Source: Alphaproteobacteria bacterium (GTDB lineage: Bacteria; Pseudomonadota; Alphaproteobacteria; Rhizobiales; Aestuariivirgaceae). From it: a DNA stretch of 64,000 nucleotides. How positions within the stretch are numbered: position 1 is the stretch's first letter; each line of letters begins with the position of its first letter. Positions 25,806 to 34,216 of the stretch are shown piece after piece. Location of the stretch: the NCBI GenBank assembly GCA_024640405.1, contig JAHEFB010000003.1, forward strand, positions 1-64,000, in the 5' to 3' direction. The notes beneath the pieces were generated by a model, which did not search any database, was not told where the DNA came from, and worked only from the letters and a program-made list of their open reading frames with translations. A program made the translations under genes and the position numbers.

Positions 25806-27701
25806 TTGACAGAAAGACAAGCTCAAAGACGATTGGTCGCGATACTCGCTGCGGATGTTGTCGGTTATTCCGGCCTCATGGAAGAAGATGAGGAAGGTAC
25901 CCTCAGCATGCTAAGTGCTCATCTAAATGAGCTCATTGAACCATGCATTAATGTCAATAGAGGTCGTCTGTTCAAAACGACAGGTGACGGTTTGCTAGCG
26001 GAGTTTTCCAGCGTGATCGACGCTGTCCGCTGTGCCGTAGCTGTTCAGGAGGGCATGGAGGAGCGTAACGCCGGAGTCTCCAAAGGCCATTGGCTTGTCT
26101 TCCGTATCGGCATCAATGTGGGTGACGTGATTGCCAAGGATGACGACGTTTTTGGAGATGGAGTCAATGTTGCAGCCAGGATTGAAGGACTGGCGGAGCC
26201 GGGTGGAATCTGCATCTCGCGCTCTGCCCGTGATCAAATCCGCGACAAACTAAATTATGGTCTTGAAGATTGGGGCGAGGTGAAGGTCAAAAACATCACC
26301 CGGCCAGTAAGAGTATTTCGTTTGCTTACGGCACCCGAAGACGCCGGCAAGACCACAGCGCGCCCAAGAGGCCACTTGCTAGCATATCGCTCGAAGCTTG
26401 CCGCAGCGATCACTTTGCTGGTAATTGTTAGCCTTGGGCTCGTTTGGCTCCAGCCATGGCGCACGACATTTGAGGCTGCGTCAGTTGCCAAAATGTCTTT
26501 TGCCCTGCCTGACAAGCCATCCATCGCAGTTCTGCCCTTCACCAATCTTTCGGACCAAAAGGATCAGGCCTTCTTTGCCGACGGTATGACAGACGATATT
26601 GTCACCGACCTGTCAAAGATTTCGGGGATCTTCGTTACCGCGCTGCATTCCACGCAGGGCTACAAGGGGCAGGCGGTGAATATCCGCCAGATCGCCGAGG
26701 ACCTTGGCGTGCAATATGTCTTGAACGGCAGTGTTCGCCGTGCGGGTGACAAGCTGCGCATCACCGCCCAGTTAATCGATGCCCTCAAGGGCGGCAACAT
26801 GTGGTCTGAGCGATATGACCGAAAGGTTGAAGACGTGTTCGCGGTCCAGTCGGAGGTTACCCAAAACGTGGTCAAGGCTATGGCGGTGACGCTGAAGTCC
26901 CGCGAGCATGATCGAGTGTTCCAGAAGTACCTTAACAATATCGAGGCCTACGACGTGTGGCAACAAGCGCGGGCAATAGTTGAAATTCCCTCGCGCAACA
27001 ACATTGCGAAGGGCGAGGAGTTGTTTCTGAAGACGATCGAGCTTGCCCCCAACTTCGCCGGCGGCCATGCTGGCCTGTCGTTTAACCATTCGGTCAAGGC
27101 GCGATTCGACTACAGCCAGTCGCGCGAGAAGGAAGTGAAGAACGCGTTCAAACATGCGCGCCAAGCGATCGCACTCGACCCCGAGTTTGCCTGGTCGCAT
27201 ATTGCGCTTGCCGGCGCCTATCTCGCCAACGAGGAGTATGATGCGGCGGTCGATGCCATGCGTCAGGCACTTGCCGTTCAGCCGGGCGGCTACGAAGTCA
27301 ACCTGTTTATGGGCTTTTATCTGTTCAGGGCCGGGCAATCAGCTCGCGCCATCGAACACCTGAAGATTGCCGACAATTTGGGCAGGGTTCCGACATATCG
27401 ACTTCTCGCGTTTCTTGGGATCTCCTACTTCATGGATGGCAAGTACACCGAAAGCGAAGCGACGTGGAAGCAGGCCCTCGACCGTTTCGGATTGGTGAAA
27501 CACGACATACTCTATGTTTACCTTGCTGCGTCCCAATTCGCCCTTGGAAAGTTCGATGAGGCGGTGGAGACAGTTGCGCAACTCAAACGCATCAACCCCA
27601 ACTATCGTCTCTCGAAGTCTCAGACGTTGAGGAGCTTCAAGTCGGAGCAGTACAAGAGGCACTTACGACAGTTGGCGGTGCAGGCTGGTATTCCGGAGTG
27701 A
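25806..27701 (+). CDS. Membrane class III nucleotide cyclase with TolB-like and TPR domains
   Basis: A 631-residue signalling protein. Residues about 1-180 form a class III adenylate/guanylate cyclase domain with metal-binding Asp in ILAADVVGYSGLM and TTGDGLLAEF, and the transition-state region DGVNVAARIEGLA. A transmembrane helix follows (about 197-217, LAAAITLLVIVSLGLVWL). Residues about 235-370 form a TolB-like N-terminal domain (KPSIAVLPFTNLSDQKDQAF), and TPR repeats fill about 390-620. The start is a TTG (MTERQAQRRLVAILAADVVG); no ATG fits. Stimulus and effector are unknown. A soluble paralogue is at 39813-41543. Confidence 0.9.
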   Translation: MTERQAQRRLVAILAADVVGYSGLMEEDEEGTLSMLSAHLNELIEPCINVNRGRLFKTTGDGLLAEFSSVIDAVRCAVAVQEGMEERNAGVSKGHWLVFRIGINVGDVIAKDDDVFGDGVNVAARIEGLAEPGGICISRSARDQIRDKLNYGLEDWGEVKVKNITRPVRVFRLLTAPEDAGKTTARPRGHLLAYRSKLAAAITLLVIVSLGLVWLQPWRTTFEAASVAKMSFALPDKPSIAVLPFTNLSDQKDQAFFADGMTDDIVTDLSKISGIFVTALHSTQGYKGQAVNIRQIAEDLGVQYVLNGSVRRAGDKLRITAQLIDALKGGNMWSERYDRKVEDVFAVQSEVTQNVVKAMAVTLKSREHDRVFQKYLNNIEAYDVWQQARAIVEIPSRNNIAKGEELFLKTIELAPNFAGGHAGLSFNHSVKARFDYSQSREKEVKNAFKHARQAIALDPEFAWSHIALAGAYLANEEYDAAVDAMRQALAVQPGGYEVNLFMGFYLFRAGQSARAIEHLKIADNLGRVPTYRLLAFLGISYFMDGKYTESEATWKQALDRFGLVKHDILYVYLAASQFALGKFDEAVETVAQLKRINPNYRLSKSQTLRSFKSEQYKRHLRQLAVQAGIPE

Positions 27702-27837
27702 CCTGCATGAGGACTCCTCAATCCGAGGCTGAGAGGTAGGAAATTTCCAATCTCATGCCTTTCTCATAAGGTGACCTTCCGAAACGCGGTGTTCACTTCG
27801 ATCAATGGGCGGCACACACGTGCATGTGGCTGGTTTT

Positions 27838-28003
27838 GGCAATTTTCAGACATGCGTCCGCCAACATTGAGGGTCTGTTTCTCCCCCCAAAGCAGACCTC
27901 ACCCAGCACACCGATTGCTCGACAAATCCAGGAGTTCATGCCCTGGAGTGCAGACCCTAAACCAATGTTCGTTGCTATGAATGGCGGTTGCCCACAGGCC
28001 CGC
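27838..28003 (+). repeat. Imperfect dispersed direct repeat, copy A
   Basis: About 166 bp, in the same orientation as copy B at 33990-34156 and roughly three-quarters identical over its length. Shared blocks include GAGGGTCTGTTT, GCAGACCTC, GACAAATCCA, TTCATGCCCTGG and GCGGTTGCCC. Copies A and B bracket the deaminase - tct - uraD - lysR - uraH-like block. The rest of the 487-bp gap between the cyclase and deaminase genes shows no supported gene. A short minus-strand reading (CTPGHELLDLS) is shared with copy B, but the two copies differ by frame changes, so I treat this as noncoding. Confidence 0.7.
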
Positions 28004-28188
28004 CGGCAGGCAGGCCCCGCCCCCTATCGAGAACATGTGCCGAAAGATAACCGACGGACTGCATGACTTACTCCATCGTATCCTTGTTACGTTTGCCAGT
28101 GACTTCAACTCTGCCTAAAATCCCAGCGATGCGACCGTCTCCCCAAACTGGAATACGCGTTCGTCAACCCTGACAGGAGGGGCAGGAA

Positions 28189-28683
28189 ATGTACCAGGAA
28201 ACTTTCATGCGCCGAGCTATAGAACTTTCTTCCGGTGCGCTCGACATCCCGGGCACAGAACCTTTTGGTGCGGTTGTGGTGAGAGACGGGCAAATCGTCG
28301 GCGAAGGATTAAACCGTTCGCTTCTGAACAGTGACCCTACCTCGCACGGCGAAACCGAGGCGATCAGAGACGCATGCCGCAAGCTTGGAACCGTCAATCT
28401 CAGCGGTTGCGATTTATACACGAGCTGTGAACCCTGCGCGCTTTGCGTTGCGGCAATGGAGATTGCCGGTATTTCGCGGCTTTACTACGCAGCCAACCTG
28501 GAACAGGCCAACGCGGCCATGGGGTATCTGCCGGCGTCCACTCGGTTTCCCATTGATTCCAAGCGCTTGCAAACGGAATGCGGAAAGCCTGTTGGCGAAA
28601 GGCTGATGCCAGCTCAGCAGGCACTCGGTGACGAGGCAACAACAATCCTCATTACCTGGGCAGCGAAGATGAACGAATGTTAG
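28189..28683 (+). CDS. Nucleoside/purine deaminase (guanine deaminase-like CDA fold)
   Basis: A 164-residue zinc deaminase of the cytidine-deaminase-like fold. Zinc-site motifs are His-Gly-Glu in TSHGETEAIRDACRKLG and the double Cys in TSCEPCALCVAAMEIAG; the substrate pocket segment is PFGAVVVRDGQIVGEG. Its sequence and length resemble guanine deaminase (GuaD) and related purine deaminases more than TadA. It converges on the tctC gene and shares the repeat-bracketed block with uraD and a uraH-like gene, which supports a purine-breakdown role. A GGAGGGGCAGGAA ribosome region precedes the ATG. Confidence 0.85.
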   Translation: MYQETFMRRAIELSSGALDIPGTEPFGAVVVRDGQIVGEGLNRSLLNSDPTSHGETEAIRDACRKLGTVNLSGCDLYTSCEPCALCVAAMEIAGISRLYYAANLEQANAAMGYLPASTRFPIDSKRLQTECGKPVGERLMPAQQALGDEATTILITWAAKMNEC

Positions 28684-28711
28684 CTGCTCATCTGAGTTCA
28701 CATTTTTTCGA

Positions 28712-28740
28712 GGCCGCCCAGGTGGTGTCCCTGGGCGGCC
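28712..28740. terminator. Hairpin between convergent deaminase and tctC genes
   Basis: A perfect 11-bp GC-rich stem (GGCCGCCCAGG/CCTGGGCGGCC, arms 28712-28722 and 28730-28740, 7-base loop) in the 66-bp gap between two converging stops. No T run follows on either strand, so it may act as a processing or stability structure more than a classic terminator. Confidence 0.55.
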
Positions 28741-28749
28741 GGTCCTTCG

Positions 28750-29724
28750 TTACTCCGCAATACCCGCAGCCTTGATGAGCGGAGCCCAAACATCGATCGA
28801 CTTCTTGACGAATGACGTGTAGTCCGCCGTTGACATCGGGGTGTGCGTGATCCCAAGCTCGATCAGCCGCTTCTGAACTTCAGGATTGGCAAATACGGCC
28901 AGCACGGTGTCGTGAATGGTGTTTACCATTCCGGCGTCCATGCCTGCAGGTCCGGAAAGACCAACCCAGTTCTCGATGACGATGTCGTAGCCTTGTTCCT
29001 TGAACGTCGGCACGTTCGGCAATTGCGGATTGCGCTCAGGTGAAGCGATGGCGATGGCGATGGCTTCTTTGTCCTCGATCATCTGGCTGTTCTGCACCAC
29101 CATATCGTAAAAGGTATCGAGAACGCCTGCGCGGAAATCCTGAATTGCAGGCGAACTGCCTTTGTAGGGGACATGGATAGACTCAACGCCGAGAGCCGCA
29201 TCCACAGCTTCACCCAGAATGTGCGAAATCGAGCCCACGCCGCTTGACCCGTAGGTGGGTTGCTTCTTCTTGGCACTGGCAATGTAGTCATCCACCGTGT
29301 TGATGCCGTGGGCCGGTTGTACGAACAACCCCGGAGCCGATGCGCCAATATAAGCCACGTGGGTGAACCCTGCGATGGGCTCGTAAGGTATGGATTTGAA
29401 CCTGGTCGGCGCAATCGTGAACGGCGCATTGTTCGACAGGATCAGCGTCGTTCCGTCCGGGGACTGTTGGGAAACGTAATCCGCAGCCACCGTGCCGGCA
29501 GCACCGGGCCGGTTATCGACCACTGCCTTCTGACCGTAATCTGCATCCAGGTGCTTTGCCAGAAGCCGTGCGACGAGGTCGCTGGTCCCGCCCGGCGGGA
29601 ATGTTACGACGATGCGCACCGGCTCACTGCTCCACGAACCGGGTTCGGCCATTGCTGTCGGCGCGGCAAGAGTAGCAGCTGCTGCCAAGCCCACTGCCAA
29701 TATGGTTCTGCGATCAAGTTTCAT
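28750..29724 (-). CDS. tctC: Tripartite tricarboxylate transporter substrate-binding protein (TctC)
   Basis: A 324-residue periplasmic binding protein of the Bug/TctC family: signal peptide MKLDRRTILAVGLAAAATLA ending APTAMA, then the family segments PVRIVVTFPPGGTSDLVARLLA, VDNRPGAAGTVAADYVSQ and ENWVGLSGPAGM. It captures a solute for TctA/TctB. The start overlaps the tctA stop by four bases. The presence of uraD at the head of this operon suggests the ligand is a purine-breakdown compound and not a tricarboxylate; this is an inference from context. Confidence 0.93.
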   Translation of the reverse strand: MKLDRRTILAVGLAAAATLAAPTAMAEPGSWSSEPVRIVVTFPPGGTSDLVARLLAKHLDADYGQKAVVDNRPGAAGTVAADYVSQQSPDGTTLILSNNAPFTIAPTRFKSIPYEPIAGFTHVAYIGASAPGLFVQPAHGINTVDDYIASAKKKQPTYGSSGVGSISHILGEAVDAALGVESIHVPYKGSSPAIQDFRAGVLDTFYDMVVQNSQMIEDKEAIAIAIASPERNPQLPNVPTFKEQGYDIVIENWVGLSGPAGMDAGMVNTIHDTVLAVFANPEVQKRLIELGITHTPMSTADYTSFVKKSIDVWAPLIKAAGIAE

Positions 29725-31253
29725 GAGGGTGTTCCTTCCTGTTGAGTTTTCTCTTCCACCGCGCGTGCATTGCGGCGGTTTCGCCCTGTGGAATACAGGG
29801 CAAAGACTATGATCCCGGCGGTAAGTGCAAGCAGGGTCGCGCTGATGGGGCGTTCCAGGAAAACCATAGGATCGCCGCGCGAGAGCAGCATGGTTCTGCG
29901 CAACTGTTCCTCCATCATGGGACCAAGCACGAAGCCGAGCAGAAGCGGGGCAGGTTCAAACCGGAACAACCGCATGACATAGCCGACCGCACCGATCACC
30001 AAGGTCAGCCAGATGTCGAATACGTTGTTGTTCAAGCTGTAGACGCCCATGCAGATCAGTACGATGATCGTGGGGTACATGTACTTGTAGGGGATTTTCA
30101 AAAGACGCACCCACATGCCGATGAGCGGCACGTTCAAAATGAGCAGCATAATGTTGCCAACAAGGAAGCTGGCAACAAGTCCCCAAAACATGTCGGGCTG
30201 TTCCACAAGCAACCGCGGTCCCGGTGTGATGCCGTAGATCATCAAGGCGCCAATGACGATGGCCATGGGTGGGCTTCCTGGAACGCCCAGGGTCAGGGTT
30301 GGGATGAACGCCGTCTGGGTTGCAGAATTGTTGGCCGCCTCGGGTACGGCCACCCCCGGCACCACGCCGGTTCCGAACTTGTCCCGCAAAGGACTGACGC
30401 GCTTTTCAACTGCATAGGCAATGGCCGCGGCGATGGTCTGTCCGGTTCCCGGAAGGGCACCGATAAATGAGCCGATTGACCCACCGCGCAGAATCGGACC
30501 GATCAGTGACCTCCACTCTTCCCTGGACGGGTAGAAGTCGTTGTAGTCGATCGTCTGGGTGGACTTGCCGCCGGAGCTCGCGCGGATCGAGGCGATCAAT
30601 TCGGTGACCCCAAAAAGACCCATGGCGACAATCACGATGTGCACGCCGTCCCGCAGTTCCGGTATGCCCATGGTGAAACGCAGATCACCGGTGGTCAGAT
30701 CAATGCCGATGGTGCCCAGCATCAGACCGGCCACCACCATGGCAATACCCTTAAGCGCCCCGCCGTTGCTCACCGCCGAGGCAGCAATCAAACCCAGGAG
30801 GATCACCGCAAAATAGTCGGCAGGACCAAACGACAAGGCGAGCTTGGCCAGAGAAGGCGACAACACGGCGATCACAATCATGCCGATCATGCCGCCACCG
30901 AACGAGGCGGTAGCGGTGGAAAACAGCGCCACGCCCGCCCGGCCCTTCTTGGCAAGAGGATAACCATCGATCGCGGTGATTGATGCGGCCGGTGTGCCCG
31001 GAACATTCATGAGGATCGAGGAGGTCGAGCCACCATACTCGGCACCGTAATACACCCCGGCAATCATGACCAAAGCCGATGTAGGCTCCAGATAGAACGT
31101 AATAGGCAGGATCATGGCAATTGCGGCCATGGATCCGATCCCCGGCAGAACCCCAATGAAGGTACCCAGGAACACGCCGATGAAACAGTACATCAGGTTG
31201 TTCGGTTGCAGAACAACCAGAAGCCCATTTCCAAAGCTCGCCAGAATATCCAT
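29721..31253 (-). CDS. tctA: Tripartite tricarboxylate transporter large membrane subunit (TctA)
   Basis: A 510-residue, about 10-12-helix membrane protein of the TctA family, with conserved GVLPGIGSMAAIAMILPITF, the YGAEYGGSTSSILMNVPGTP loop and the second-half repeat GALPGTGQTIAAAIAYAVEK. It forms the transport channel driven by the ion gradient. It is the third gene of the uraD-tctB-tctA-tctC operon, two bases after tctB and overlapping tctC. The C-terminal tail is basic. Confidence 0.95.
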   Translation of the reverse strand: MDILASFGNGLLVVLQPNNLMYCFIGVFLGTFIGVLPGIGSMAAIAMILPITFYLEPTSALVMIAGVYYGAEYGGSTSSILMNVPGTPAASITAIDGYPLAKKGRAGVALFSTATASFGGGMIGMIVIAVLSPSLAKLALSFGPADYFAVILLGLIAASAVSNGGALKGIAMVVAGLMLGTIGIDLTTGDLRFTMGIPELRDGVHIVIVAMGLFGVTELIASIRASSGGKSTQTIDYNDFYPSREEWRSLIGPILRGGSIGSFIGALPGTGQTIAAAIAYAVEKRVSPLRDKFGTGVVPGVAVPEAANNSATQTAFIPTLTLGVPGSPPMAIVIGALMIYGITPGPRLLVEQPDMFWGLVASFLVGNIMLLILNVPLIGMWVRLLKIPYKYMYPTIIVLICMGVYSLNNNVFDIWLTLVIGAVGYVMRLFRFEPAPLLLGFVLGPMMEEQLRRTMLLSRGDPMVFLERPISATLLALTAGIIVFALYSTGRNRRNARAVEEKTQQEGTPS

Positions 31254-31255
31254 CT

Positions 31256-31753
31256 TCAGAATCCCACAAACGGTTTGAAGGGAAGGTTCAGCATCTCAAT
31301 GAACAAGCCCCAGCAAGCGACGGCCACGGCGGCACCGAGGATTGCCTTTCCAGCGAATGAAAGGCTTTTGTCGGGAAGGCTTGCCACGATAACGGTCAGG
31401 AATGTTCCCGGCACCAGTCCAATGCGGTCCGTTGACAGAGCGAACACGGCGAGGGCGGCACAAATTGCCCCGCACGCAAGCCAGTCGGGCCGTTCCGCAA
31501 TACCGTCTCCGCGGCGTTCCCCGACACAAATCACAACCGCGAGAACAGCCAGGATGGCGCCAGTCATGAATGGAAATGCCCCGGTGCCGAGGCGTGTGGG
31601 AATACCAAGTCCGAGTTGCCAACCACCAATCATGAAAATGATGCTGAGACCTATTAGAATTAGCCCGCCGATCTCTCCGCCCCAGCCCAGCGCGCCGTGG
31701 CCATCGGCCTCATTGGCTTCGGGTCCAGCCGGATTTTTGTCTTCAGTTGCCAT
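31256..31753 (-). CDS. tctB: Tripartite tricarboxylate transporter small membrane subunit (TctB)
   Basis: A 165-residue four-helix membrane protein: helices at about 26-46 (GLILIGLSIIFMIGGWQLGL), 52-72 (TGAFPFMTGAILAVLAVVIC), 85-103 and 125-150. This is the usual TctB size and spacing. The chosen ATG at 31753 (MATEDKNPAGP) lies four bases after the uraD stop; the frame is open upstream to 31810, inside uraD. It pairs with TctA. Confidence 0.85.
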   Translation of the reverse strand: MATEDKNPAGPEANEADGHGALGWGGEIGGLILIGLSIIFMIGGWQLGLGIPTRLGTGAFPFMTGAILAVLAVVICVGERRGDGIAERPDWLACGAICAALAVFALSTDRIGLVPGTFLTVIVASLPDKSLSFAGKAILGAAVAVACWGLFIEMLNLPFKPFVGF

Positions 31754-31757
31754 GATC

Positions 31758-32315
31758 TCAAGCTTCCGTGCAGCTGTTTGCGGTCGAGATTTCAGATGTG
31801 CGGCTGTCATCGGAACCGAATTTGGCTCTTACCCGTGTTGAGCTGACCACGGCTATTTGATCAATTGCCCGGCGTATTTCGGTATCGCGATCATTTTTCA
31901 ACCGTGCCTCAAACTCCTTCAGCACACTGTCGATATTTTCATGACGCGCCAGCGCCGTGATAAATGGGAATCCATATTTTTCGCGGTAACGCGCATTAAG
32001 CTCGTTCAGCCGCGTTCGATACTCGCTTTCATGGGACGTGAGGTTCAAACGCCCCTGTTCAGACTGAGACTCCTCCGTCATGGCAAGCGGATTGTCCGGC
32101 GCGAGTTCCGGATGCGCCCGGAAAAGACCAATGCAAGCGCTCTCACTCAAGGCCAGCAACGCGTCGTGAATCGCCTGGAACAGATCATCTGCGCTGCGGA
32201 ACGGTCGGCGGCGGGCCACTTGTTTTGCAATTTCGGGCGCCCGTTCAATCAGCGGTGCGAGCAATGCAATGGCTTGGATTTCGTCCGCCCGGTTGAGTTC
32301 AATGAGTCTGCTCAT
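31758..32315 (-). CDS. uraD: OHCU decarboxylase
   Basis: 2-oxo-4-hydroxy-4-carboxy-5-ureidoimidazoline (OHCU) decarboxylase, the third step of urate breakdown, giving S-allantoin. The 185-residue product has the catalytic region LFRAHPELA, the SQSEQGRL motif of the active site, the YREKYGFPFI segment, and the C-terminal helix with RRAIDQIAVVSSTRV. The length is as expected. It is the first gene of the operon with tctB, tctA and tctC, which is unusual and links the transporter to urate or allantoin metabolism. The gene upstream on the same strand is the LysR regulator, 134 bp away. Confidence 0.88.
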   Translation of the reverse strand: MSRLIELNRADEIQAIALLAPLIERAPEIAKQVARRRPFRSADDLFQAIHDALLALSESACIGLFRAHPELAPDNPLAMTEESQSEQGRLNLTSHESEYRTRLNELNARYREKYGFPFITALARHENIDSVLKEFEARLKNDRDTEIRRAIDQIAVVSSTRVRAKFGSDDSRTSEISTANSCTEA

Positions 32316-32449
32316 GTAGGCCCCACTCTGTTTGCCTGATGAGGCTAGAGCGGTTGTTCATTGCCGTCTATAGAATAAAACTGAACGGATCATTCTTATA
32401 AATAGAACAGTGAACTTGGATCGGGCGCGCGCAGCCATTTGAACACACC

Positions 32450-33379
32450 TTACTTTGCCGCGCTGGTGGAGGCGGTGAGGCTACGCAGTGTTTGAACCGT
32501 ATGGGAGATGATTTTCTGATTTGTGACTGATTCTGGCATTTGCGCGTTTGAGATGACGGCAAATCTCTGGCGAAATATGAACGGGTCTGTAATCGGAACA
32601 AAGCGCACTTGCCCGGATCTGATTTCCGGCCCGGCATCCAGCTCTGAGGTGACCGCAAGGTAGCGCCCCGAGACCACCAGGTGCTTCATCAACTGAATCG
32701 AGTTCACCACCACAGCACTTTCGGCTTTCTCGAAAATCCAGCCGTGTCGCGCCTCTAGAAGTTTACGGATCGAGAGCGCCCTGCTCTGGAAGACCACGGG
32801 ATAGGACACCAACTCATGCAGATCGATCCCATCCGCTCCAGCCACCGGATGATCAGGCGCTGCGATACAGCCCAACGGAAACTCTCCGGACCAATGGAAC
32901 GTCAGCTTGTCGTCCGGCGCAGGGTTCACAACGGCGGCAAAATCAAAATCACCGTTCACGACACCTTTGACCGCATTGTCCGGGCTGGTGATCTCAATTT
33001 CCACGTCAACTTTAGGGAAAAGATGCGCGATTTCATTCACCAGCTCGGGGATGAAGCCATTCACCATGCCGTCCATGGCGGCGATCCGGACGTGGCCATG
33101 TTCTATGCCCCGATTGGCCTGAACTTCCGACCAAAGACGGGCATTGTCGAGGCGCCATTCGCGGGCAAGATTGAGGATCATGCGGCCGGTTGGCGTAAGG
33201 ATCATTCCCTTTGTCTCGCGCTCAAACAGCATTTCACCCAGCGTATCCTCGATCGCCGTAATCTGACGGTGAATGGCCGATGCGGAAATTCCCAGTTCCC
33301 GCGATGCGGCCTGAATCGAACCAAGCTGCGCCACCTGCTCCAAGTATTGTAGTGAGCGCGGTACCAGATGCAGTGTCAT
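32450..33379 (-). CDS. LysR-family transcriptional regulator
   Basis: A 309-residue LTTR: N-terminal winged helix-turn-helix (about 8-66, LEQVAQLGSIQAASRELGIS followed by ASAIHRQITAIEDTLGEMLF) and a periplasmic-binding-like effector domain (about 95-300). It sits between the uraD-tct operon, in the same direction, and the divergent uraH-like gene, so it is the natural regulator of both. Its likely effector is a purine-breakdown compound or the transported solute. The C-terminal residues (TASTSAAK) are low complexity. Confidence 0.9.
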   Translation of the reverse strand: MTLHLVPRSLQYLEQVAQLGSIQAASRELGISASAIHRQITAIEDTLGEMLFERETKGMILTPTGRMILNLAREWRLDNARLWSEVQANRGIEHGHVRIAAMDGMVNGFIPELVNEIAHLFPKVDVEIEITSPDNAVKGVVNGDFDFAAVVNPAPDDKLTFHWSGEFPLGCIAAPDHPVAGADGIDLHELVSYPVVFQSRALSIRKLLEARHGWIFEKAESAVVVNSIQLMKHLVVSGRYLAVTSELDAGPEIRSGQVRFVPITDPFIFRQRFAVISNAQMPESVTNQKIISHTVQTLRSLTASTSAAK

Positions 33380-33434
33380 GAGGCTCTCTTTTCATTGTGC
33401 AGCAACTTCGCGCCGCTGGTGAATGTAGCTTGCT

Positions 33435-33451
33435 ATTCGAAAGATTAGAAT
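33435..33451. promoter_or_regulatory. Candidate LysR operator
   Basis: An ATTC-N9-GAAT dyad (33435-33451), containing a T-N11-A core, lies in the 213-bp region between the divergent lysR and uraH-like genes. Its shape and place fit an LTTR recognition site; the assignment is inference. Confidence 0.4.
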
Positions 33452-33592
33452 GAACCCTAACGATTTATCGCATGGAATGAAACGTCAGGCTGTGCAACTG
33501 TGACTGCAAAGACCTTGCTGAGCTGCGAACATACAATCAATTGATTGCGGCATGAGGGCAGGCAAACCGCTCAACAAGAGGAGTCAAACAAG

Positions 33593-33970
33593 GTGGCCAC
33601 ACATTCCGAAGAATCCGCTGGCGGGATATCAATTCATGCTGTTGACGTTGCCGGAGGCGTGCCGGCGGCAGGTCTTGGCGTTCGGCTTTGGCACCTGGGT
33701 GATGAAAGAGTCCAGGTTGCGGCGGGTAGCTGTTCGCAAACCGGCCTGTTGCAGCATGCGGTGGCCGAAGGAGCCGGAGTTAAACGCGGCATGTATGAGG
33801 CTGAATTCGATGTGGGCGCCTACTACAGGGGGCTTGGACATGCGATACCAAATCCGGCATTTGTTGAAGTGGCGGTGTTCCGTTTTGGGATCGATCGCCT
33901 GTCGGAGCACTTTCATTTACCGTTCAAATTCACTCCATGGGGTTTCTCGCTCTTTCGCGGCGGCGCTTGA
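33593..33970 (+). CDS. 5-hydroxyisourate hydrolase-like (transthyretin-related) protein
   Basis: A 125-residue transthyretin-fold protein, the family of HIU hydrolase (UraH/PucM), which opens 5-hydroxyisourate to OHCU, the substrate of UraD. It keeps the N-terminal His strand (ISIHAVDVAGGVPAAGLGVR), MYEAEFDVGAYYRGLG, and a C-terminus EHFHLPFKFTPWGFSLFRGG. Two catalytic positions differ: the Arg of the 'DGR' loop is absent (AAGSCSQTG), and the terminal YRGS is FRGG. Activity is therefore uncertain. I chose the GTG at 33593 because AAGAGGAG (33576-33583) lies nine bases upstream; the open frame begins earlier at 33545. Confidence 0.75.
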   Translation: MATHSEESAGGISIHAVDVAGGVPAAGLGVRLWHLGDERVQVAAGSCSQTGLLQHAVAEGAGVKRGMYEAEFDVGAYYRGLGHAIPNPAFVEVAVFRFGIDRLSEHFHLPFKFTPWGFSLFRGGA

Positions 33971-33989
33971 TCTGTGCAAGGGTGTAAAT

Positions 33990-34156
33990 GGCACTTTTCG
34001 GGCATGGGTCCACCAATGCGGAGGGTCTGTTTCCACCTCCACAGCAGACCTCGCCAAATATACCGATAGCGGGACAAATCCATGAATTCATGCCCTGGCG
34101 TGCAGGCCTCAATCCAACATTCGTTGACTTGAATAGCGGTTGCCCCCAGGCCCGCT
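33990..34156 (+). repeat. Imperfect dispersed direct repeat, copy B
   Basis: A match to copy A (27838-28003) over its whole length, in the same orientation, about 6.1 kb away. It sits 19 bases after the uraH-like stop, and its right end is 60 bases before the decarboxylase gene. A longer minus-strand reading (CTPGHEFMDLSRYR, then GLLWRWKQTL) is open through it, but the matching frame in copy A is broken. It resembles the noncoding intergenic repeats common in Rhizobiales genomes. The short remaining sequence shows no gene. Confidence 0.7.
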
Positions 34157-34216
34157 AACCCGCATAGTCCGATCTCCTCCCCAAGGCGTTTTCGCCAGTA
34201 ACCCGGAGCATTGGAC

